A DNA stretch of 5,176 nt from Dehalococcoidia bacterium. Its GTDB lineage: Bacteria; Chloroflexota; Dehalococcoidia; UBA2247. Every line of letters starts with the position of its first letter. Position 1 is the first letter of the stretch. A program made the translations under genes and the position numbers. Location of the stretch: positions 1-5,176 of the forward strand of contig JAGHDJ010000141.1 of NCBI GenBank assembly GCA_021159955.1, in the 5' to 3' direction. This document shows positions 1 through 5,150 of this stretch, piece after piece. Below the pieces are notes generated by a model, which saw nothing but the letters and a program-made list of their open reading frames with translations, had not been told where the DNA came from and ran no database searches.

Positions 1-1038
1 GATGATGACAAGTGCCCTTCGTGCGGTGGGGAGCTTACTGAGCCTCGCCTGTTCAACCTGATGTTTAAGACCTTTATGGGTCCGGTGGAGGAAGATGCCA
101 GTATAGTTTATCTTCGCCCCGAGACGGCACAGGGCATATTCGTCAATTTTCAGAATGTACTTGCCTCTACCCGTAAGAAGCTCCCCCTTGGTATCGCTCA
201 GATTGGCAAGTCCTTTCGCAATGAGATAACACCGGGAAATTTCATCTTCCGCACGCGCGAATTTGAGCAGATGGAAATGGAATTTTTCGTCAAGCCAGAA
301 AGTGCTGACGAGTGGTTTAATCACTGGGTCAATGAGCGTTTTCAGTGGTATTTAAATCTGGGCTTGAACAAGGATAAGCTCCGCCTGCGTGAGCATGGGA
401 AAGACGAATTGGCTCACTACGCGCTTGGTTGCCAGGATGTCGAATACCTCTTTCCTATGGGGTGGTCAGAACTGGAAGGGATAGCTAACCGCGGAGATTT
501 CGACCTGGCTCAGCATGTCAAATTCAGCAAGCAAAGGTTGGACTATTTTGACGAAGAGACAAAAAAACGGTTTTTTCCCTATGTTATAGAGCCTTCCGGT
601 GGGGTGGACAGAGCTGCACTGGCGTTCCTTGTAGATGCCTATGATGAGGAAGTAGATGATAAAGGTGAGGTTCGCATAGTCCTGAGATTACATCCCGCAT
701 TGGCGCCAGTCAAAGTTGCCGTGCTTCCTCTGAGCCGCAAAGAGAATCTGGTTAAGGTGGCTCGTGACGTATATTCGCTCTTGAGAAAGCATTTTGTCAC
801 TCAGTATGATGATTCTCAGAGCATTGGCAGGCGTTACAGACGGCAGGATGAAGCGGGAACTCCACTGTGTGTCACGGTGGATTTTGATTCTTTAGATGAC
901 AAGCAAGTTACTGTTCGTGAGAGGGATGGGATGAAGCAGATTCGTCTTCCTATAGAGGAACTTGTGAATGTCCTGAGAGCCAAGCTGGGCGGTGAGGAAT
1001 TTGCCACTCAAGACCTCTGGAGTGCTGGAGAAAAGTAG
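1..1038 (+). CDS. glyS: Glycyl-tRNA synthetase, alpha2 (homodimeric) type, C-terminal part
   Basis: A cytoplasmic class II aminoacyl-tRNA synthetase that joins glycine to tRNA-Gly using ATP. The reading frame is open to base 1, so the gene enters from the left and only the last 345 residues are present. The visible part starts with a CPSCGG pair of cysteines (window residues 5 and 8, probably half of a zinc site), followed by the LTEPRLFNLMF stretch and the GlyRS signature RPETAQGIF (39-47). Motif 2 follows (FRNEITPG...FRTREFEQMEMEFF, 72-96, with Arg73 and Glu75), and motif 3 is at EPSGGVDRAALAFL (197-210). The HGTP-type anticodon-binding domain covers about 230-340 (PVKVAVLPL, then IGRRYRRQDEAGTP). 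The ATG at base 61 is internal to this frame and not the start. The gene ends at a TAG and converges on xer. The symbol could equally be glyQS; the family call is secure. Confidence 0.96.
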   Translation, partial: DDDKCPSCGGELTEPRLFNLMFKTFMGPVEEDASIVYLRPETAQGIFVNFQNVLASTRKKLPLGIAQIGKSFRNEITPGNFIFRTREFEQMEMEFFVKPESADEWFNHWVNERFQWYLNLGLNKDKLRLREHGKDELAHYALGCQDVEYLFPMGWSELEGIANRGDFDLAQHVKFSKQRLDYFDEETKKRFFPYVIEPSGGVDRAALAFLVDAYDEEVDDKGEVRIVLRLHPALAPVKVAVLPLSRKENLVKVARDVYSLLRKHFVTQYDDSQSIGRRYRRQDEAGTPLCVTVDFDSLDDKQVTVRERDGMKQIRLPIEELVNVLRAKLGGEEFATQDLWSAGEK

Positions 1039-1072
1039 GTGAGCGACCCCTGTTTGTATATGCCTTAATTCG

Positions 1073-1978
1073 CTATGCCCTGGGGTGGGATGCGTCGTAA
1101 GCTTTTCGCATATGCTCACTGGTGATGTGAGTGTATATCTGTGTTGTCGAGATATTTGAATGTCCCAGGAGTTCCTGGACCGAGCGCAGGTCGGCGCCGC
1201 CGTTCAACAGGTGAGTGGCAAAGCTGTGGCGCAGGGTATGGGGGGTAATTTTGGTACCCAGATTTGCCTTGAGGGCGTAATTTTTGAGAATTTGCCATAA
1301 CCCCTGCCGCGTGAGGCGGTCACCTCGACGATTTACGAACATCGCCTTCTCTTTGTCGCCATATACCATCTTGGGACGTACTTTATCAAGGTATTCCTTG
1401 AGATAGTTGATTGCCTGTTGGTGGATTGGAAGAAGGCGTTCCTTGTCACCTTTCCCGCGGCATCTGATAGTGCCTTCGTCAAAGTTCATATCTTCTATGT
1501 TGAGAGATACCAGTTCACTCACGCGCATGCCGCTGGCATACAGCATTTCCAGCATTGCCTTATCTCTCTTGGCTTCGCGAGAACGGGATTTTGTTGGCTG
1601 CTCCAGAAGTTGTCGCACCTCGTATATGGAGAGTGGCTTGGGTAGTGATTTTGATACCTTCGGTGCCCCCAGGTTTTCTGTGGGGTCTACCTTGATGATT
1701 TTTTCGGCAAACAAGAAGTGCATCAGAGATTTCACTGCTGCTGTCTTGCGGGCTACCGTAGTGGATGAATAGTTTCTCTGTTTCAGGTTTAGTATATAAC
1801 TGAGTAACAGAGAGCGATTCACTATTGCCCACGACGGAGTCTTTCCCATTCTGGGGGCTTGTCCCTCTACGAATTCTAGTAGCTGGTACAGGTCGTTATG
1901 ATATGCGGCGATAGTGTTGCCTGAGAACCCCTTCTCTACCAAGAGGTAATTTAGAAAAGAATCAACATCCTTATTCAT
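1073..1978 (-). CDS. xerD: Tyrosine site-specific recombinase, XerC/XerD family
   Basis: A 301-residue tyrosine recombinase of the type that resolves chromosome dimers at dif. The N-terminal SAM-like core-binding domain spans about residues 1-88 (FLNYLLVEKGFSGNT at 8-22) and the catalytic domain about 110-292. All six catalytic residues are visible: Arg152 (ASGMRVSEL), Lys176 (GKGDKERLLP), His247 and Arg250 (HTLRH), His273 (LLGHSNISTTQ) and nucleophile Tyr282 (IYTH). Their spacing matches E. coli XerD residues 148, 172, 244, 247, 270 and 279 within 3-4 positions. The protein ends in DASHPRA, a common XerC/XerD ending. The chosen ATG (1978-1976) is preceded by GGGGTGA (1989-1983 on this strand) and gives the family length. 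The frame is open upstream to 2053, but that extension is not Xer-like and crosses promoter-like DNA. Whether it is XerC, XerD or a single-Xer system cannot be decided, so the symbol is provisional. The full catalytic set and absence of flanking mobile genes favour a housekeeping role over an integrase. Confidence 0.93.
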   Translation of the reverse strand: MNKDVDSFLNYLLVEKGFSGNTIAAYHNDLYQLLEFVEGQAPRMGKTPSWAIVNRSLLLSYILNLKQRNYSSTTVARKTAAVKSLMHFLFAEKIIKVDPTENLGAPKVSKSLPKPLSIYEVRQLLEQPTKSRSREAKRDKAMLEMLYASGMRVSELVSLNIEDMNFDEGTIRCRGKGDKERLLPIHQQAINYLKEYLDKVRPKMVYGDKEKAMFVNRRGDRLTRQGLWQILKNYALKANLGTKITPHTLRHSFATHLLNGGADLRSVQELLGHSNISTTQIYTHITSEHMRKAYDASHPRA

Positions 1979-1982
1979 TGTG

Positions 1983-1989
1983 TCACCCC
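1983..1989 (-). promoter_or_regulatory. Shine-Dalgarno site for xer
   Basis: Read on the minus strand this is GGGGTGA, of which GGTGA is complementary to the 16S rRNA tail. It lies about 4-5 bases before the ATG at 1978. It supports the start giving 301 residues over the in-frame ATG six codons upstream (1995), for which the site would lie inside the coding region. Confidence 0.6.
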
Positions 1990-1994
1990 ACGAC

Positions 1995-2090
1995 ATTTTG
2001 CATAATATTAGCTTACTGAACATAAGATTAACACAACTGGACATAAGGTGCAAGTATATATGTTAATTACTCTCAAACAACTTTCCATAA
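1995..2090 (+). repeat. Four direct copies of an 11-bp ACTGnnCATAA-like motif upstream of xer
   Basis: Copies are ATTTTGCATAA (1995-2005), ACTGAACATAA (2015-2025), ACTGGACATAA (2036-2046) and ACTTTCCATAA (2080-2090). The middle two match at 10 of 11 positions; all share CATAA. Start-to-start distances are 20, 21 and 44 bp, about 2, 2 and 4 helical turns, so the copies would face the same side of the helix. They sit 17-112 bp before the xer start, in and around its expected promoter. On the minus strand they read TTATGnnnARt, which resembles the TTATG-type inner half of dif sites bound by XerD. The repeat is directly visible. Any protein that binds it, including autoregulation by Xer, is inference, and the outer two copies are weak. 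Confidence 0.5.
2005..2010 (-). promoter_or_regulatory. Possible -10 box for xer
   Basis: On the minus strand this reads TAATAT, four of six matches to TATAAT, and would place the transcript start near 1998, about 20 bases before the ATG. The best -35-like hexamer, TTGTGT, is about 20 bp further upstream, which is too far for a good sigma-70 promoter. An alternative pair is TTGCAC with TAATCT at 17-bp spacing, slightly further upstream, also weak. The region must contain the xer promoter, but which pair is used is uncertain. Confidence 0.25.
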
Positions 2091-2107
2091 TGTTGCCAGA
2101 ATAAGAA

Positions 2108-2136
2108 TAAAAAGGCAGTAAAGCGCGCCCTTTTTA
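2108..2136. other. Stem-loop in the divergent intergenic region
   Basis: TAAAAAGG (2108-2115) pairs with CCTTTTTA (2129-2136), giving an 8-bp stem around a 13-base loop that contains GCGCGC. A competing pairing uses AAGCGC (2121-2126) with GCGCTT (2144-2149), so two mutually exclusive folds are possible. No gene ends here: xer is transcribed away to the left and pstS starts 230 bp to the right. It could insulate or terminate antisense or read-through transcription, or be part of an unrecognised small RNA. It may also be chance in AT-rich DNA; there is no clean terminal T-run on either strand beyond the stem itself. Confidence 0.3.
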
Positions 2137-2230
2137 CTCTTTTGCGCTTCTGTCGATGCTTGTTAAATATGTGGTTTTGGTTAGTCTGAATGCGTGTATG
2201 AAATGTATTTAAAATGACGAAAAAATAAAG
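2137..2230. other. AT-rich intergenic DNA with no recognised gene
   Basis: Between the stem-loop and the Pho-box array I find no reading frame with a ribosome site, no tRNA-like fold and no strong terminator. TTAA occurs at 2163 and 2209, but these are out of the 11-bp phase of the array at 2231-2270. The stretch looks like ordinary upstream spacer. Confidence 0.5.
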
Positions 2231-2270
2231 TTTAACCTGCTCTTAACAAAACCTTAAACAAACCTTAAGG
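2231..2270 (+). promoter_or_regulatory. Pho box: four TTAA-centred repeats at 11-bp period
   Basis: Four 7-mers occur with 4-base spacers: TTTAACC (2231), CTTAACA (2242), CTTAAAC (2253) and CTTAAGG (2264). The TTAA cores start at 2232, 2243, 2254 and 2265, exactly 11 bp apart. This 7+4 architecture is that of sites for phosphate response regulators: E. coli PhoB, B. subtilis PhoP (TTAACA-type repeats) and cyanobacterial SphR (PyTTAAPyPy-type repeats). The last repeat ends 9 bp before the -10 hexamer, the usual place of a pho box that stands in for a -35 element. Lying directly before pstS, it predicts activation under phosphate limitation. The identity of the regulator gene is not visible in the window. 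Confidence 0.8.
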
Positions 2271-2279
2271 ATTGACTGT

Positions 2280-2285
2280 TATACT
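2280..2285 (+). promoter_or_regulatory. -10 box of the pst operon promoter
   Basis: TATACT matches TATAAT at five of six positions. The hexamer about 17 bp upstream (within AAACAA) is not a -35 consensus, which fits an activator-dependent promoter whose -35 role is taken by the Pho box. Transcription would start near 2292, leaving an approximately 80-base leader rich in purines before pstS. Confidence 0.65.
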
Positions 2286-2357
2286 GCTTAAGCAAGAAAG
2301 AGAATATTGGGAGGCTGGTACGAGGTAGAGATGCAGGTAATGGTAAGTTAAGTATAG

Positions 2358-2364
2358 AAGGAGG
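2358..2364 (+). promoter_or_regulatory. Strong Shine-Dalgarno site that fixes the TTG start of pstS
   Basis: AAGGAGG is a near-perfect complement of the 16S rRNA tail and lies 9 bases before the TTG at 2374. No ATG or GTG in the same frame lies at a suitable distance, so this site decides the non-ATG start. Confidence 0.8.
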
Positions 2365-2373
2365 CAATAGGAA

Positions 2374-3282
2374 TTGAAAGTAAAAACATTGTGGATTTCT
2401 CTGATTTTGGTGGCACTGCTGCTGGGGTCGTCTGTTCTGGTGGGGTGTTCTGAGGAGAGCACACCAGTTCCTGCGGCAACTTCGCCGAGTTCGATATCAA
2501 GTCCAACATCAAGTCCAACATCAAGTCCAACCTCGGCGCCGTCGTCTAAGCTGTCTGGCAAAATAACGGAGGCTGGTTCGACGACAGTACAGCCGTTAGC
2601 GGAGAAACTGGCTTCGGCATTTAAGGCAAAGTATCCCAAGGTGGAGATAACGATACAGGGTGGAGGTTCGAGTGTAGGAGTAAAATCGGCGAACAACGGG
2701 ACGGTAGACATAGGAGCGGCATCCCGTGAGTTAAAGGAAAGCGAGCCTGCACTGGTAACCCACTGTATTGCCCGTGATGGCATTGCTATAGTGGTTCATT
2801 CCTCGAACTCGGTATCGGGATTAACAAAAGAGCAGGTAAGAAATATATTTGCAGGCAGTATCACCAACTGGAGTGAAGTAGGTGGTCCTGATGCAACAAT
2901 AGTGGTGGTTTCCAGGGAAGAGGGTTCAGGTACCAGGGCGGCTTTTGAGGAGATGGTAATGGGCAAAAAGGGTCCTGACATTACCAATAGTGCTATCTTC
3001 CAGCCATCTAATGGTGTGGTAAAGAACACGGTGTCGGGGACGCCTCTGTCCATAGGATTCCTGTCATTCGGTTATCTGGATAACACTGTGAAGGCACTGA
3101 CGATAGATGGAATTACCTGCACGGTAGAGAATGCAGCGCAGGGGACTTATCCGATAGTTCGACCGCTGTATTTCCTGACCAAGGAAGAGCCTGAGGGTCT
3201 GGTGAAGACGTTTATTGACTTTGCTCTCAGTGCTGACGGACAGGCGATAGTAGAAGAAGAAGGGTACATCAAATCCAGGTAG
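2374..3282 (+). CDS. pstS: Phosphate ABC transporter, substrate-binding lipoprotein PstS
   Basis: The 302-residue extracytoplasmic phosphate receptor of the Pst transporter. The start is TTG, fixed by an AAGGAGG 9 bases upstream; the next residues MKVKTLW form a positively charged n-region, then a hydrophobic stretch (about 7-21) and a lipobox LVGC with the lipidated Cys25. A Ser/Pro/Thr-rich tether follows (about 26-60), including three SSPT repeats. The periplasmic-binding-protein fold starts at about 62. Phosphate-contact segments typical of PstS are visible: AGSTTVQPL (67-75), GGGSSVGVKS (96-105), VDIGAASRE (111-119), DGIAIVVH (135-142) and REEGSGTR (181-188). IVRPLYFLTKE (261-271) and the C-terminal FIDFALSADGQAIVEEEGYI are also family-typical. 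It heads the pst operon and is followed by a stem-loop that probably lowers transcription of the downstream membrane genes. Expression is probably PhoB/PhoP-type controlled. The family assignment is strong; specificity for phosphate rests on motifs and context. Confidence 0.95.
   Translation: MKVKTLWISLILVALLLGSSVLVGCSEESTPVPAATSPSSISSPTSSPTSSPTSAPSSKLSGKITEAGSTTVQPLAEKLASAFKAKYPKVEITIQGGGSSVGVKSANNGTVDIGAASRELKESEPALVTHCIARDGIAIVVHSSNSVSGLTKEQVRNIFAGSITNWSEVGGPDATIVVVSREEGSGTRAAFEEMVMGKKGPDITNSAIFQPSNGVVKNTVSGTPLSIGFLSFGYLDNTVKALTIDGITCTVENAAQGTYPIVRPLYFLTKEEPEGLVKTFIDFALSADGQAIVEEEGYIKSR
2496..2531 (+). repeat. Three perfect 12-bp tandem repeats in the pstS linker
   Basis: The unit ATCAAGTCCAAC occurs three times without a mismatch (2496-2507, 2508-2519, 2520-2531) and encodes repeated SSPT units in the flexible tether between lipidated Cys25 and the binding domain. 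As a multiple of three, gain or loss of a unit would change tether length without a frameshift. Confidence 0.9.
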
Positions 3283-3321
3283 CCCGGTATAGCCTTTTCA
3301 TATACCTCCTCCTTTCAATCG

Positions 3322-3359
3322 GTGGGGTGGCAGAGGTGCCATCCCACAGGGGGTGTTTT
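3322..3359 (+). terminator. Stem-loop between pstS and pstC, probable partial terminator or mRNA 3' end stabiliser
   Basis: GTGGGGTGGCA (3322-3332) pairs with TGCCATCCCAC (3337-3347) as an 11-bp GC-rich stem with one G-U wobble and a GAGG tetraloop. A TTTT run (3356-3359) begins 8 bases after the stem and a T7 run lies at 3366-3372, so the T-tract does not abut the stem as in a textbook terminator. The position, inside the operon right after the binding-protein gene, fits a known pattern in ABC operons. There, a leaky terminator or 3'-end protecting hairpin yields more binding protein than permease. Which of the two acts here cannot be told from sequence. Confidence 0.65.
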
Positions 3360-3400
3360 CTCATGTTTTTTTGTGGTAACTTGTAAGCAGGAATTAAAGT

Positions 3401-4264
3401 ATGGTTTCAAGATATTTTACTGATCGGTTGGCGAAGCGGAGCATAACCCTCCTCGGGGTTTCATCCATATTAATTATGGGGCTTATAGTTGTATTTATTG
3501 TCCATGAGGGTATGCCTGCCTTTCGTGAAGTTGGACTGTTTAATTTTATCTTTGGTACGGAATGGCGTCCCAGCAATGGACAATTTGGCATCTGGACTAT
3601 GATTCTGGGCTCGGTGGCGGTCACGCTGGGCACGCTGGTGTTAGTGCTTCCGCTGGGTATTGGCTGTGCTATCTTATTGGCTGAACTGGCTCCTTTTCGC
3701 ATAAGAAGTGTCTTACGGATAATCGTCGAGACCATTGTGGGAATTCCCTCCGTGGTGCATGGTCTGGTTGGGATGGCGCTTTTTGTCCCCTTCATTCGTA
3801 ATACTTTCGGTGGTTCGGGGTATGGCATCCTGCCGGCGATACTGGTGTTGACAGCAATGGTATTGCCTACAGTAGTGAGCATTACCGAGGATAATATCCG
3901 CTCTGTTCCCGGGGGGTATAAAGAGGGATCTCTTGCTTTGGGGGCAACTCACTGGCAGACGATATGGCATGTACAGTTGCCCGCAGCCCGCTCAGGGATA
4001 GGGGCAGCCATTGTGCTTGGCGTTGGGCGTGCAGTAGGTGAAACTATGGCTATGATAATGGTTATTGGTAATTCCCCTGTCGTGCCGCATTCTATATTGA
4101 GTCAGGCTCGCACACTCACCGGCAATATCGCCGTAGAGATAATGTATGCTACTGGTTTGCATGAGAGCGCTCTCTTTGCTACCGGTGTGGTGCTTCTGGT
4201 GCTGATTATGATAATCAACAGCTGTGCCTTTATTCTTGCCAGGAAGGGAAAGAGCTATGCTTAG
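3401..4264 (+). CDS. pstC: Phosphate ABC transporter, permease subunit PstC
   Basis: A 287-residue inner-membrane protein that with PstA forms the phosphate channel. Hydrophobic segments suggest six membrane helices at roughly 15-35, 66-94, 107-131, 142-161, 201-223 and 256-279. The region after helix 1 carries a PstC-type GTEWRPSNGQFGIWTMILGS (52-71). The cytoplasmic EAA loop that docks onto the ATPase is at about 172-200 (GYKEGSLALGATHWQTIWHV then LPAA, with Glu175 and Gly181). The family motif GRAVGETMA is at 209-217. The ATG is preceded by AGGA (3389-3392) with 8 bases of spacing. It lies 118 bp after pstS, beyond the stem-loop, and its end overlaps the pstA start by 8 bp, suggesting translational coupling. 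Length is close to that of many bacterial PstC proteins. Confidence 0.94.
   Translation: MVSRYFTDRLAKRSITLLGVSSILIMGLIVVFIVHEGMPAFREVGLFNFIFGTEWRPSNGQFGIWTMILGSVAVTLGTLVLVLPLGIGCAILLAELAPFRIRSVLRIIVETIVGIPSVVHGLVGMALFVPFIRNTFGGSGYGILPAILVLTAMVLPTVVSITEDNIRSVPGGYKEGSLALGATHWQTIWHVQLPAARSGIGAAIVLGVGRAVGETMAMIMVIGNSPVVPHSILSQARTLTGNIAVEIMYATGLHESALFATGVVLLVLIMIINSCAFILARKGKSYA
4242..4249 (+). promoter_or_regulatory. Shine-Dalgarno site for pstA inside the pstC end
   Basis: GGAAGGGA lies 7 bases before the ATG at 4257, within the last codons of pstC. It favours this ATG over the upstream GTG at 4224 and implies that ribosomes finishing pstC can reinitiate on pstA. Confidence 0.6.
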
Positions 4265-5129
4265 CCGTATGACAAAATCATCCGGGCGAATATCTGCCAG
4301 GCTCACACAGAAGGTGGCTTTCTCGTTCATCTGGTTGTGCGGCATAATAGCGATGCTCGTATTATTTGTTCTAGTGGGATATGTATTCTTCAAGGGGGTG
4401 GGTTCTATTGATAGAGAATTTCTTTTTACCGCTCCCATTGGAGGGTTGGATGGAGAGGGTGGTATATCTACTGTTATCATAACTACTCTCTATCTGGTTA
4501 TCCTCACTACAGTAATCTTAACACCACTGGGAATAGGGGCAGCTATTTACCTTGTTGAATATGCCTCTGACAACTGGCTCACGCATATTATTCGCTATGT
4601 TGTTGATATGCTGGCGGGTGTTCCCTCCATCATAATGGGTCTTTTTGGCTATGTTCTTTTTGTGATCGTCTTGCATTTTAATTTCTCTCTTTTATCAGGT
4701 GCGCTTACTCTAGTCTGTCTGGAGTTGCCCACTATGATACGGACAGTAGAAGAGGCGTTGAGAACGGTGCCGCGTTCTTACCGCGAGGCGGGGCTGTCAC
4801 TGGGGGCAACCAAGTGGCAGACAGTCAGGCAGGTGATATTGCCTGCGGCGATGCCCGGCGTGATAACGGGGATAATCCTTACTATGGGGCGTACTGTGGA
4901 GGAAACTGCCTGTCTCTATGTTACCATGGGGGGCAGTTCAGCTATGCCTACATCGCTGTTGTCGGGAGGAAGAACGCTGTCGCTGCATCTGTTTTATCTC
5001 GCTACCGAGACCAGGGCATTTGATAAGGCAATGGGCACGGGTGTTATACTTATATTGATAATTATTGTTATGAATGTAATTACCCACATAATGTCCCATC
5101 GCTTTCATGCTAAGATGGGAAAACGCTAG
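4257..5129 (+). CDS. pstA: Phosphate ABC transporter, permease subunit PstA
   Basis: A 290-residue inner-membrane partner of PstC. Likely membrane helices lie near 24-46, 72-100, 112-138, 143-160, 199-221 and 260-280. The N-terminal part includes FLFTAPIGGLDGEGGI (55-70), and TPLGIGAAIYLVEYA (89-103) is family-typical. The EAA loop is at about 175-201 (YREAGLSLGATKWQTVRQVI then LPAA, with Glu177 and Gly183). The usual GETAPL motif appears here as EETACL (215-220). The start chosen is the ATG at 4257, which overlaps the end of pstC by 8 bp and has GGAAGGGA (4242-4249) just upstream. The frame extends 11 codons further to a GTG at 4224 with no comparable ribosome site, and a second ATG at 4269 is a less likely alternative. 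It ends 21 bp before the next start, so it is clearly operonic. Confidence 0.93.
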   Translation: MLSRMTKSSGRISARLTQKVAFSFIWLCGIIAMLVLFVLVGYVFFKGVGSIDREFLFTAPIGGLDGEGGISTVIITTLYLVILTTVILTPLGIGAAIYLVEYASDNWLTHIIRYVVDMLAGVPSIIMGLFGYVLFVIVLHFNFSLLSGALTLVCLELPTMIRTVEEALRTVPRSYREAGLSLGATKWQTVRQVILPAAMPGVITGIILTMGRTVEETACLYVTMGGSSAMPTSLLSGGRTLSLHLFYLATETRAFDKAMGTGVILILIIIVMNVITHIMSHRFHAKMGKR

Positions 5130-5150
5130 AATTAATGTGGGGAATATGAA

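Noticed and set aside
1407..1832. Several open frames on both strands inside the xer gene.
   Set aside because: They overlap a well-supported gene, have no ribosome sites or family motifs, and are frame shadows.
1979..2053. In-frame 25-codon N-terminal extension of the xer reading frame with earlier ATGs.
   Set aside because: The extra residues are not like the Xer N-terminus, the DNA looks like promoter or repeat sequence, and the ATG at 1978 has the best ribosome site and gives the family length.
2041..2068. Possible dif site, because GGTGC and TATGTTAATT recall the two arms of the E. coli dif sequence.
   Set aside because: The arms are too close together; the 28-bp dif architecture of two 11-bp arms around 6 bp with inner ATAA/TTAT symmetry is not met.
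2272..2307. TTGACT at 2272 as a -35 box for a conventional sigma-70 promoter.
   Set aside because: At 17-bp spacing the sequence is AGAAAG; the nearest -10-like AATAT is too far away. TATACT at 2280 with the Pho box explains the region better.
2265..2783. Minus-strand open frame of 172 codons over the pst promoter and the start of pstS.
   Set aside because: It runs through the promoter and Pho box and opposite the pstS signal peptide and linker; its DVGLDVGLD repeat is only the antisense of the 12-bp repeat.
3303..3319. ACCTCCTCCTTTC resembles the 3' end of 16S rRNA (anti-Shine-Dalgarno).
   Set aside because: No other 16S rRNA sequence is present upstream; a short pyrimidine-rich match between genes is most likely chance.
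3394..4480. Minus-strand open frames of up to 162 codons opposite pstC and pstA.
   Set aside because: They mirror conserved transport genes, have low-complexity or composition-driven sequence and no recognisable domain.
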